A stretch of 64,000 bases of DNA from NCBI RefSeq assembly GCF_019720915.1, contig NZ_JAHKSI010000001.1, forward strand, positions 1 to 64,000, given 5' to 3'. The notes beneath the pieces are model-generated. The model was given only the letters and a program-made list of their open reading frames with translations. It was not told the DNA's origin and searched no databases. How positions within the stretch are numbered: position 1 is the stretch's first letter; each line of letters opens with the position of its first letter. Below are positions 50,085-57,666 of the stretch, in pieces. Source of the stretch: Alkalihalobacillus sp. TS-13 (GTDB lineage: Bacteria > Bacillota > Bacilli > Bacillales > Fictibacillaceae). A program made the translations under genes and the position numbers.

Positions 50085-50483
50085 TTGCAAGCTGTAATGT
50101 TAAGTAGTGAGGTTCAAAGTGAAATTATTCATTTACTAGTAAAAGCCTTGAATGACCACTATGTATTTCCTGATGTTGCTAGGGAAATGAGTGAGCAGAT
50201 CGAAGTAAATTCTACCAAGGATGGTTACCTAAACACCCATGATCCGGAAGACTTTTGTGAACAACTAACCGAAGATCTCCGTGCAATCAGTAGCGATAAA
50301 CATATAAGCGTAAGATACACAGAACAAGAGAAATCCATTGATCAAAAGCGTAGTTTGATCGAACATAAAGAGGAGTACCTTCTGAAAGCCAAGATTGATA
50401 ATTATGGATTTCATAAAATTGAACGAGATCTTCGGGGATTTTACAATCCTGAATACGCTGGAGAGGCAGCAGTAAATGCATGA
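50085..50483 (+). pseudogene. remnant of an S41 peptidase gene (N-terminal part)
   Basis: 132 codons with the N-terminal domain of S41 (tail-specific/IRBP-like) peptidases: SSEVQSEIIHLLVKALNDHYVFPDVA, DPEDFCEQLTEDLRAISSDKHISVRY and NYGFHKIER followed by DLRGFYNPEYAGEAAVNA. The join ER-DLRGF lacks the few residues (the GN-GY strand) found there in intact members. The protein then stops before the catalytic domain, at a junction with M23-peptidase sequence. It is a decayed or deletion-truncated gene, unlikely to be active. TTG 50085 or ATG 50097 could start translation. Confidence 0.75.
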
Positions 50484-50670
50484 AGATGTTGGGGGTTTTG
50501 TGAAAAAAGGAGAAGAGATTGGTCTTGTCGGAAATTCAGGAAATACAAGTGAGCCTCATATACATATCCATGCGGGAAAGGATGGAAAAGGCGTGCCTAT
50601 TCGTTTTAATGGAAGGTTTCTTGTAAGAAATAGCTTGGTTTGTCAGAGTGAGATGGTTACAGGGAATTAA
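50476..50670 (+). pseudogene. remnant of an M23 peptidase gene (C-terminal part)
   Basis: 65 codons with the last catalytic strand of an M23 (LytM-like) metallopeptidase: FVKKGEEIGLVGNSGNTSEPHIHIHAG, where HIHIH contains the HxH zinc motif, followed by GVPIRFNGRFLVRN. The N-terminal two thirds of the domain are missing, and the fragment begins directly where the S41 remnant ends (8-bp overlap, different frame). This suggests one deletion fused the 5' part of one peptidase gene to the 3' part of another. Confidence 0.75.
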
Positions 50671-50807
50671 AAGATAAATTAAAAAGACAAAACGCTCTTC
50701 TTTTATTTAACTAACTTCCCTTTTCTTGAATAACGATCAGAAATGATTCATAACTATATTTCTAGCTACCTCTATAAATGAAGACAATAGGAAGGAGGTC
50801 AAGTTAG

Positions 50808-52220
50808 TTGAAAAAAGTTAAAGTCAGTTTACAGCCCATTGTAAGTAACATAAATTTACCCACTGTTTTGAAAACAACTATACTTCCAGGTGACTCAATT
50901 GAAAGATTATTTATTGCAACCCAAATAGGAGAGATCTTTTACATAGAAAACGGAGTTATCAGGACTTTTTTAGATATACGCCCACGAATCATAAAACTAG
51001 GTGTTTCTAGTGGTGGATATGATGAACGGGGACTGCTAGGGCTGGCGTTTCATCCCGACTTTTATTATAACGGTCTGTTTTATCTTCATTATTCAGTAGC
51101 TGGAACACAAGGTCCAGGTGCTTATCCTAAAGGTTTTAAACCTGACCCATGTGATCCTGGAACTTTAAATCTAAGATGGGTAAATAGAGAAACTCAATAT
51201 GACCATATTGATACAGTAGAAGAATGGATCTTACAATCGAGTGGCCACCCTCAAAAACGACGGACATTACTTAACTTAAGAAGACCATTCTCAAATCATA
51301 ATGGTGTCAACAGTTTAAACTTTTCACCTGAAACAGGAAAACTTGTTTTAACCACCGGTGATGGTGGATCAGGCTATGATCCATTTAACTTAAGTCAGGA
51401 CGATTTGGAAATATGCGGTAAAATAATTGAAATTGATGTAAGTAAGAATACATACATCATTACTCCACCCATTGTCACCCGTTTTAATGAACTTCCCACA
51501 ACTATTCAGGAAACGCTCACGGTAATGGCAAAAGGGGTTCGCAATATACCAGGCATTTCATTTCAAAGGTTTTATAATAACTATATTAAATATGCGGGAA
51601 ATGTCGGACAGGATTTGGTCGAGTCGATTTTTTCATTCGTTCATTATAAACCAATACCAGTTACTCAGCTTATTCAAGCTTCTTTCATGAATTCTGAACC
51701 TGACCAAGAAGGATTTATTAACTTTGGGTGGCGAGGGTGGGAAGGTGCTTTTCCAACTTCGACTATAAGAGGTTGCACCAAAGATCCGAATTTAGATGAG
51801 AAAACAATTGCTTATTACAATGAAGCAGTAACACTTTCAGGGAGTCGTCTTCAGCCTTTAACTAGTTATTTTCATAAAGATACCAGACCCGATAAGTTTG
51901 GAGGAACTGCACTTACAGGAGTACAGCCCTATATGGGGAATGGAATCCCTGATTTAACAGGAAGGGTTGTGTTTACCGATCTTGCCCAGAAGAGATCCCA
52001 GCCTCAGGTTAGAGGAGCTTTAGCTTATACCAACATAAGAGCTGATGGTAAACAGAATGATTTTAGTTTGATTCAAACCGATTATAATTTTGGGTCTCAA
52101 TCAGCCTATTATGTTAGTTTGGGAACGAATCTGAATCAAACCAGATTATATTTAGGGGTTTATGGATCTATGAAAGTGACTGAATTTAACCAAGGCACTG
52201 TCTTTGAAATAGTTCCATGA
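50808..52220 (+). CDS. PQQ-dependent sugar dehydrogenase-like beta-propeller protein
   Basis: 470 residues resembling the glucose/sorbosone dehydrogenase (soluble PQQ-GDH) fold. GGYDERGLLGLAFHPDFYYNGLFYLHYS, NHNGVNSLNFSPETGKLVLTTGDGGSGYD and MAKGVRNIPGISFQ are the family's propeller blocks. FINFGWRGWEGAFPTS is a further one. Unlike many homologues it has no signal peptide, and no PQQ-synthesis genes are nearby, so its cofactor and activity are uncertain. TTG 50808 follows AAGGAGGTC. It is a monocistronic gene among remnants. Confidence 0.78.
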   Translation: MKKVKVSLQPIVSNINLPTVLKTTILPGDSIERLFIATQIGEIFYIENGVIRTFLDIRPRIIKLGVSSGGYDERGLLGLAFHPDFYYNGLFYLHYSVAGTQGPGAYPKGFKPDPCDPGTLNLRWVNRETQYDHIDTVEEWILQSSGHPQKRRTLLNLRRPFSNHNGVNSLNFSPETGKLVLTTGDGGSGYDPFNLSQDDLEICGKIIEIDVSKNTYIITPPIVTRFNELPTTIQETLTVMAKGVRNIPGISFQRFYNNYIKYAGNVGQDLVESIFSFVHYKPIPVTQLIQASFMNSEPDQEGFINFGWRGWEGAFPTSTIRGCTKDPNLDEKTIAYYNEAVTLSGSRLQPLTSYFHKDTRPDKFGGTALTGVQPYMGNGIPDLTGRVVFTDLAQKRSQPQVRGALAYTNIRADGKQNDFSLIQTDYNFGSQSAYYVSLGTNLNQTRLYLGVYGSMKVTEFNQGTVFEIVP

Positions 52221-52327
52221 ATCATAACCATGAAGTTCTTTCAGTCTAAAGTTTGATAAACATAATCGTTTATTTTGCGGAATCACTGGATTGATATCCG
52301 GGATAGTCGGCTGTGTTTGGAGGATCA

Positions 52328-52888
52328 CTAAATTATAATCACTTTAAATCTTTTAAAAATGATTAAAGCAATTTCAACCCATAACCAGCTATAAAGGAAA
52401 GCAAATATAAAGATACTTCCAGTTGTAAGAAATGAAAAGGAATCAGAGACGGCTGGACCTAAAACTGGAAAGTGAAAAATAAATAGTAGACTCATAATAC
52501 CCAACATTAAAAGAATTGTACCGGTAGCTATAATACTCAATCTCCTCCTAAAAAAGTAAAAAGATGCCCCTATGCCAAACCCTAACAATCCTGTTGTAAA
52601 AGGAAATACGATTAGTTCAGTTGGCTGTAGGATGAATAACAACATAATTGTAAGAAAATAGGACATTACTCCAAAAGGAATGGAAAACATGGAACATAAC
52701 AGAATAGGTGCAGTGGCAAGCGGACTTATAAAATATCCTATACCTGGTAAATAGCCACCAGCAGCCTGTAGAATAGCAGCAATACAGGAAAAAATAGACC
52801 CTAAAATGAGCATCCTCGTTTTTTTATATCTATTGAATACTAATTGAGACAAACGAACCTCATTAGAGATAGGTTTAAAAAAATACAC
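52328..52888 (-). CDS. small polytopic membrane protein of unknown function
   Basis: 186 residues with about five hydrophobic segments (MLILGSIFSCIAAILQAAGGYLP, ATAPILLCSMFSIPFGVMSYF, FPFTTGLLGFGIGASFYFF, IIATGTILLMLGIMSLLFIF, FLTTGSIFIFAFLYSWLWVEIALIIF). The layout resembles ECF-type substrate-binding membrane components, but no diagnostic motif was seen. GTG 52888 follows GAGGTGG. It has no partner on its strand. Confidence 0.65.
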   Translation of the reverse strand: MYFFKPISNEVRLSQLVFNRYKKTRMLILGSIFSCIAAILQAAGGYLPGIGYFISPLATAPILLCSMFSIPFGVMSYFLTIMLLFILQPTELIVFPFTTGLLGFGIGASFYFFRRRLSIIATGTILLMLGIMSLLFIFHFPVLGPAVSDSFSFLTTGSIFIFAFLYSWLWVEIALIIFKRFKVIII

Positions 52889-53340
52889 CTTTCCACCTCG
52901 TTCTAAATGAATTATACGTTACCATACATTATATTTATCATTGATGGAACTATTATTAATAATCTAAACGTCAATATCCTTTGTAATGAAAAATAAGCAC
53001 AGCACAAGGAAAACACATGGGGCGTAAAGAGAAGGATGAGAAAGACCGCTAAAAAGACTTTAAAGCTGAACTCAAAAAGAGAATTATATGGCTTAGGCGT
53101 AAATGATATTGGTTAATAGGATGGGTGTTCCCCGGTCTACAATTTACGATAAAGCTAAAGAGCTAAATCCAAACAAATAAGCAACACCTGGTAGCGCTGT
53201 ACATTCAGGAGGAGTAATTCTAAAGGATAGAGGTAACACAAGTAATAGTATAATCAGGACATTTTATCTAGGTAGACCGTGGATTTGTGGAGGAAATGAA
53301 GGATATTGATTTGATCGACAAATTAAAAATATAACAAACA
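52889..53340 (+). other. non-coding stretch with possible gene remnants
   Basis: About 450 bp with many stops. Short conceptual pieces such as MGRKEKDEKDR (from about 53017), GVPRSTIYDKAKELNPNK (about 53125-53180) and FVEEMKDIDLIDKLK (near 53288) have natural-looking composition but lie in different frames. They may be parts of one or two decayed genes. No family could be named, and no terminal repeats of an insertion sequence were seen. Confidence 0.35.
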
Positions 53341-53380
53341 ACCCTTGAAAGTTTAACTTTCGAGGGTTCATTCATTTTTC
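53340..53380 (+). terminator. stem-loop with T-rich tail
   Basis: ACCCTTGAAAG (from 53341) pairs with CTTTCGAGGGT around a short loop, followed by a T-rich stretch ending in ATTTTT. It lies just upstream of the MarR promoter and probably ended a now-lost upstream gene. Confidence 0.7.
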
Positions 53381-53397
53381 TAAAATATTCTATGAGT

Positions 53398-53431
53398 AAA
53401 CGTTGACAAAAGCAACGTTTTTAAGTATAAA
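53398..53431 (+). promoter_or_regulatory. MarR gene promoter with palindromic operator
   Basis: TTGACA (53403-53408), 17 bp, TATAAA (53426-53431). The inverted repeat AAACGTTG (53398-53405) and CAACGTTT (53413-53420) straddles the -35, a classic autorepressor position. The layout parallels that of the MarR-GNAT gene at 4534. The open frame beginning at 53403 therefore overlaps the promoter and is not the translation start. Confidence 0.75.
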
Positions 53432-53450
53432 TAAATTAAATAATCAGAAA

Positions 53451-53927
53451 ATGGTGAATAATTTGTTTAATGAAGAAATCAGGAAGTTCAATCGTTTTTA
53501 TACCCGGGTATTAGGGCTGGTAAACCAATACTCTGAAACCAGTTTGTTTTCTTTACTAGAATCACAGATTTTATATGAAATCTATTCGAGAGACGTTTGT
53601 ATCCAAAATGAACTGTGTGAGTTCTTTTCCATAGACAAAGGATACATGAGTAGAATCCTTAATAAATTCAGCAATCAAGGATTGATTATGAAAAAACCGT
53701 ATGATCAGGATAAAAGAAAAGTCCGATTGGTCATTACCCCTAAGGGAAAAGAACAAACGAAAGACCTGGTTGATTCTTCAAACTTTTATGTGAATAGAAT
53801 GATCAAGGATATTCCTACCTCAGAACTCAACAAGCTGATTGCCTCCATGAAAACGATAGAAGATATATTGAATAAACAAGTAGATATTAGCAGTTCTAAA
53901 AGTAGAGGAGGAGAAAAGTTTGAGTAA
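53451..53927 (+). CDS. MarR-family transcriptional regulator
   Basis: About 158 residues: EEIRKFNRFYTRVLGLVNQYSET, then the winged helix (IQNELCEFFSIDKGYMSRILNKFSNQGLIMKKPYDQDKRKVRLVITPKG) and a C-terminal dimer helix. It resembles the MarR half of the fusion at 4603, sharing RKFNR and GYMSRI in the same places, but has no GNAT domain. The start may be ATG 53451 or TTG 53463 (after GGTGA). Its stop overlaps the symporter start by 8 bp, and it presumably represses this three-gene operon through the palindrome at 53398. Confidence 0.87.
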   Translation: MVNNLFNEEIRKFNRFYTRVLGLVNQYSETSLFSLLESQILYEIYSRDVCIQNELCEFFSIDKGYMSRILNKFSNQGLIMKKPYDQDKRKVRLVITPKGKEQTKDLVDSSNFYVNRMIKDIPTSELNKLIASMKTIEDILNKQVDISSSKSRGGEKFE

Positions 53928-55329
53928 CGTCTACATTGTCGTGGTGGTCCTTTATTTATTGTTGATGATTGGCATGGGGATTTATTATGCGAAACGAGAA
54001 GTGAGAACAAGTGAAGATTTCATGGTGGCTGGGAGACGGTTACCTAGAATTGTTTTAATCGGTACACTTTTGGCTACATGGGTTGGTTCTGGAACAGTTG
54101 TTGGAGGAGCCAGCTTTATCTATCAATATGGACCCTTTGCCTCGATTATCTACTTTGCAGGTGCTCCGATCGGTATATTCATTCTATATTTCATAGCTGA
54201 TAAGGCACGTTCCTTGAGTAAATATACCATTCCGGAAATGTTAGAAATCAAATTCGGAAAGAATACGAGGACGATATCTGCGTTGTTTATCTTATTAGCT
54301 TATGTAGGAATCACATCCTATCAATTCATCGGTGGAGGTTATGTTCTCCATCTCACCACAGGCATGTCTGTTGAATTAGGTACGTTGCTGACTGCAGCTG
54401 TCGTCATCTTTCTCGCTACGACAGGTGGAATGTTCTCTGTAGCCTATACAGACTTTCTAAGCTCCTTCCTCATCGTTGTTGGTTTTATTATTGGTATTCC
54501 CTTTGCTTTATCAGCTGTTGGCGGGTTCGAAGGATTGACGGCTGGATTGGCGGACCATCAATTAGCATGGGATGGCGGATTGACCATCCCTCAATTATTG
54601 GGCTTTTTCTTACCAACCTTTCTCCTGATCCTGGGCGACCAGAATATGTACCAACGTTTTTCATCCGCAAAATCTCCCGAAGTCGCCAAGAAATCAACCA
54701 TGGGATTCCTGGCCGGGGATTTATTGATCATGGGGCTGGCGATTTTGCTTGCGACTTGTTCGATCGTACTTTTCCCGAATATTCCTCCAGATACTGCTAT
54801 CTTAGAACTTGCAGCTAGTGGACTTCCAATCGGAATAGGCTCACTTATTCTTGCTGCATCTGTCGCATTCATCATCACTACTGGAAACTCCTACTTATTA
54901 TCATCAGCAGGGAACTTAGTCTATGACTTGATTCAGGGGCTTAAAAAGAAAAAAATTGATGAGAGTAAGATTCTTGGTTTGAATCGTTATATCGTGATCC
55001 TCCTTGGGATTTTTGCATACAGTCTTGGACAGTTCTTCCCATCCGTGTTAGCCATCCAGATGTACTCCTACACGATGTATGGCGCTGCAATCACTCCGAC
55101 GATTTTGGCTAGTTTCCTTTGGAAAAGAGCGACTACTGCTGGTGTTTTGTCATCGATCATTATCGGTGGATTTGCTACGATATTCTGGGAAATCGGCCTT
55201 CAGAAACCAATGGATTGGAACAGCGTACTGTTTTCATTGCCTCTGTCTTTACTCGCGTTGACCGTTGTGAGTTTAATGACAAAACCGAAAAAGCTTGACG
55301 TCCAACCAGCAACAACAATTAATCAATAA
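53920..55329 (+). CDS. sodium:solute symporter (SSS family)
   Basis: A 469-residue carrier with about 13 helices. TSEDFMVAGRRLPRIVLIGTLLATWVGSGTVVGGASFIYQYG is the N-terminal SSS signature; GGMFSVAYTDFLSSFLIVVG and TTGNSYLLSSAGNLVYDLI are later motifs. The substrate is unknown; the partner M24 gene suggests a peptide, guanidino or ectoine-type compound (inference). TTG 53920 follows GGAGGAG and overlaps the MarR stop by 8 bp. Confidence 0.9.
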   Translation: MSNVYIVVVVLYLLLMIGMGIYYAKREVRTSEDFMVAGRRLPRIVLIGTLLATWVGSGTVVGGASFIYQYGPFASIIYFAGAPIGIFILYFIADKARSLSKYTIPEMLEIKFGKNTRTISALFILLAYVGITSYQFIGGGYVLHLTTGMSVELGTLLTAAVVIFLATTGGMFSVAYTDFLSSFLIVVGFIIGIPFALSAVGGFEGLTAGLADHQLAWDGGLTIPQLLGFFLPTFLLILGDQNMYQRFSSAKSPEVAKKSTMGFLAGDLLIMGLAILLATCSIVLFPNIPPDTAILELAASGLPIGIGSLILAASVAFIITTGNSYLLSSAGNLVYDLIQGLKKKKIDESKILGLNRYIVILLGIFAYSLGQFFPSVLAIQMYSYTMYGAAITPTILASFLWKRATTAGVLSSIIIGGFATIFWEIGLQKPMDWNSVLFSLPLSLLALTVVSLMTKPKKLDVQPATTINQ

Positions 55330-55346
55330 ATTGGAGGGTATTACAG

Positions 55347-56477
55347 ATGAATATCAAAAAGCGCATTGAAAGTTTTCGAAATTACCTGAAAGAAAATGAT
55401 CTGTCTGCTGCAGTTGTCATGTTGCCTGATCACCAATATTACTTGACTGGATTTAAAGCGTTGATTTACTCACGACCTATTTATTTAGTTGTTGATGCTG
55501 AAAAAAGTACGTTGATCGTTCCTGGTCTGGAAGAACTCCATGCAATCCAGAAGGCAGAAGTGGATCATGTCGAAGTTTATTATGAGCATCCAGAAGAGGT
55601 GAACACCAATCAAATGAAGATGGTGAGGGAAGTTTTGACCAAATACTCCCATGGCACCAGGATGGGACTGGATCTGGGAAGTGCACCTGCCAGTCTCTAT
55701 CATTTCATTTCAGATCTCGGCTTTTCCATATCGGATGTAGGAGAACAACTGGCACGTATGCGCTACATTAAAGATGAAGAAGAAATTGATATGATGAAAA
55801 AAGCGGGTGATTTAGTCAATCTGGGTGTGAAATCTTCCATCGAAGCTTGTATGGAAGGGACAAGTGAACTGGAAATCGATTCAAAGGGCAATTTAGAGAT
55901 CTATAAAAAAGCATCAAATGACTATCAAGAGGCGACATTGGACCTCATCGTCATGTCACCATCAGGTAAAGTGAGAACGACGTTACCACATGTTTTCTCC
56001 AATACAAGACGGTTCGAAAAGGGAGATGTCATCATCCACAGCCGTCAGGTAGCCCTGAATGGATATCGGGCTGAATTAGAAAGAACCATCTTTGTCGGAG
56101 AACCTGATCAAGAACAGAAGAAGATTTTTGAAGTGGCGACAGAAGCACAATTGAAAGCATTGGAATTCATTCGTCCAGGAGTAAAAGCGGCAGAAGTGGA
56201 TAAGGTAGCAAGGGATGTCATAGAAAAAGCAAACTTAGAGAAATATGCTGTCCATCGAACCGGACATGGTTTAGGAATATCAGCACATGAAGAACCCTAT
56301 GTCCGATTCGATAATGATTTAATTCTGGAAGAGGGCATGGTCTTTTGTATTGAACCAGGAATATACGTCCCAGGAATAGGTGGATTCAGACACTCTGATA
56401 CAGTGGTCATCAGAGAACATGGCGTTGAGTTGATTACGGAATATCCCAAAACACTCAATCAATTGATCCTTCAATAA
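55347..56477 (+). CDS. M24 (pita-bread) family protein, creatinase-like
   Basis: 376 residues: an N-terminal creatinase/prolidase domain (about 1-130) and a C-terminal pita-bread domain with HRTGHGLGISAHEEP and FCIEPGIYVPGIGGFRHSD. In metal-dependent Xaa-Pro peptidases two Asp ligands sit in a segment like LDFGALYQGYCSD; here it reads HSRQVALNGYRAELERT, giving Ser and Glu, and the last Glu ligand is replaced in GFRHSD. That is closer to metal-free creatinase than to a peptidase. Function is probably C-N hydrolysis of the symporter's substrate (inference). It is the last gene of the MarR operon, 17 bp after the carrier gene. Confidence 0.82.
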   Translation: MNIKKRIESFRNYLKENDLSAAVVMLPDHQYYLTGFKALIYSRPIYLVVDAEKSTLIVPGLEELHAIQKAEVDHVEVYYEHPEEVNTNQMKMVREVLTKYSHGTRMGLDLGSAPASLYHFISDLGFSISDVGEQLARMRYIKDEEEIDMMKKAGDLVNLGVKSSIEACMEGTSELEIDSKGNLEIYKKASNDYQEATLDLIVMSPSGKVRTTLPHVFSNTRRFEKGDVIIHSRQVALNGYRAELERTIFVGEPDQEQKKIFEVATEAQLKALEFIRPGVKAAEVDKVARDVIEKANLEKYAVHRTGHGLGISAHEEPYVRFDNDLILEEGMVFCIEPGIYVPGIGGFRHSDTVVIREHGVELITEYPKTLNQLILQ

Positions 56478-56497
56478 TTTCAATAGTAGATATTTGA

Positions 56498-56527
56498 GAC
56501 ACCCTCTACATGGATGGTGTCTTTTTT
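56498..56527 (+). terminator. rho-independent terminator of the M24 operon
   Basis: GACACC (56498-56503) and GGTGTC (56516-56521) around a 12-base loop, followed by TTTTTT. The following 200 bp to the PpsR promoter region contain no supported gene. Confidence 0.8.
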
Positions 56528-56731
56528 ACGTTTCTGGTGCTAGGGGCATGTTCAGCAGTGGATAATGCACAAAGAGCTGGATGGACTATGGGACCCATGT
56601 ATCAAGTATGGGAAAAGCAACAGGTATATACAAACCATTCTAAGTTTTATAAAGAAAAACCATCGACGGGCGGGTGTTACCAAAAAGTTTTTTAATACAA
56701 TCATGTAAAAAGGATTGTATCTAAGCGGTAT

Positions 56732-56762
56732 TAATAGTAATATACTATTAAATTTAATAGTA
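56732..56762 (+). promoter_or_regulatory. nested palindromes upstream of the PpsR-PPDK operon
   Basis: Three alternating half-sites: TAATAGTA (56732-56739), TACTATTA (56743-56750) and TAATAGTA (56755-56762). The first pair is a perfect palindrome with a 3-bp centre, and the second pair makes a perfect 18-bp palindrome (56744-56761). A TATACT hexamer lies inside, so bound protein would block a promoter. In Bacillus subtilis the PpsR homologue gene neighbours CcpN, which represses gluconeogenic genes; whether CcpN binds here is unknown. Confidence 0.55.
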
Positions 56763-56841
56763 TGACACAAATAGAAATTTATAGATTATTAGTATAACCT
56801 AAAATCCAGCACTACAAGTCAAATTAAGAGGGAGATCATAT

Positions 56842-57666
56842 GTGAAAAACAAGGAAATCGTTTATGTCGTTTCTGATTCGGTTGGCGAAACAGCTGAATT
56901 GATGGTAAAAGCAGTTGCAGCACAATTTAACGGTGGAGAGGTTGAAATTAAACATATTTCTTATGTAGAGGATGTAAAAGAACTTAATAATGTCATTACT
57001 GCTGCGAAGTATAGTAATTCCATCATTGCCTATACATTGGTGGTACCTTCTTTAAAGCAATACCTTGATGATGGGGCAAGGGATGAGGGAATCATTGCGA
57101 TTGATTTAATGAATCCGCTGATGGAAGCATTTAGTCAAAAATTCAGGAAAGAACCAGTTCGGCAGCCAAAACTTATAAGGCAAATGGATGAAAACTATTT
57201 TCGTAGAGTTGAAGCAGTTGAGTTCGCAGTCAAAAATGATGATGGGCAAGATGTAAGAGGGCTCAGCCGTGCAGATATTGTATTGATTGGTGTTTCCAGA
57301 ACATCAAAGACACCACTTTCCATGTATCTGGCCCACAAAAGATTCAAGGTGGCAAATGTACCGTTAGTACCCGAAATAACGCCTCCTGATGAACTTTTTG
57401 ATATTCCTAAAAATAAATGTGTGGGTTTAGTCATAACACCTGATAAATTGAATGAAATACGGAAGGAACGGTTGAAGAATTTAGGATTAACAGCCCAGGC
57501 GAATTATGCGAATTTAAATCGTATCCTTGAAGAATTAGATTATGCTGAAAAGATTATGAAACGGATAGGTTGTCCGATTATCAATGTCTCAAATAAAGCA
57601 GTAGAGGAAACAGCAGACTTAATATTAGCGATGTTAAAAAAGAGAGGGGTAATATTCGATGACTAA
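56842..57666 (+). CDS. PPDK/PEP-synthase regulatory kinase-phosphorylase (PpsR, DUF299)
   Basis: A 274-residue DUF299 protein: VVSDSVGETAELMVKA at the N-terminus, the P-loop-like GVSRTSKTPLSMYLAHKRFKVANVPLVPE (about 154-182) and a C-terminal MKRIGCPIINVSNKAVEETADLIL. These bifunctional enzymes switch pyruvate phosphate dikinase off by ADP-dependent phosphorylation of an active-site Thr and on again by phosphorolysis. The target gene overlaps its 3' end by 8 bp. GTG 56842 follows AGAGGGAGATC. Confidence 0.93.
   Translation: MKNKEIVYVVSDSVGETAELMVKAVAAQFNGGEVEIKHISYVEDVKELNNVITAAKYSNSIIAYTLVVPSLKQYLDDGARDEGIIAIDLMNPLMEAFSQKFRKEPVRQPKLIRQMDENYFRRVEAVEFAVKNDDGQDVRGLSRADIVLIGVSRTSKTPLSMYLAHKRFKVANVPLVPEITPPDELFDIPKNKCVGLVITPDKLNEIRKERLKNLGLTAQANYANLNRILEELDYAEKIMKRIGCPIINVSNKAVEETADLILAMLKKRGVIFDD

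Noticed and set aside
53403-53450. Upstream extension of the MarR gene
   Set aside because: The TTG start is itself the -35 hexamer; the frame covers the promoter and operator.
56510-56695. 61-codon frame after the M24 gene
   Set aside because: It starts inside a terminator hairpin and has no ribosome site.
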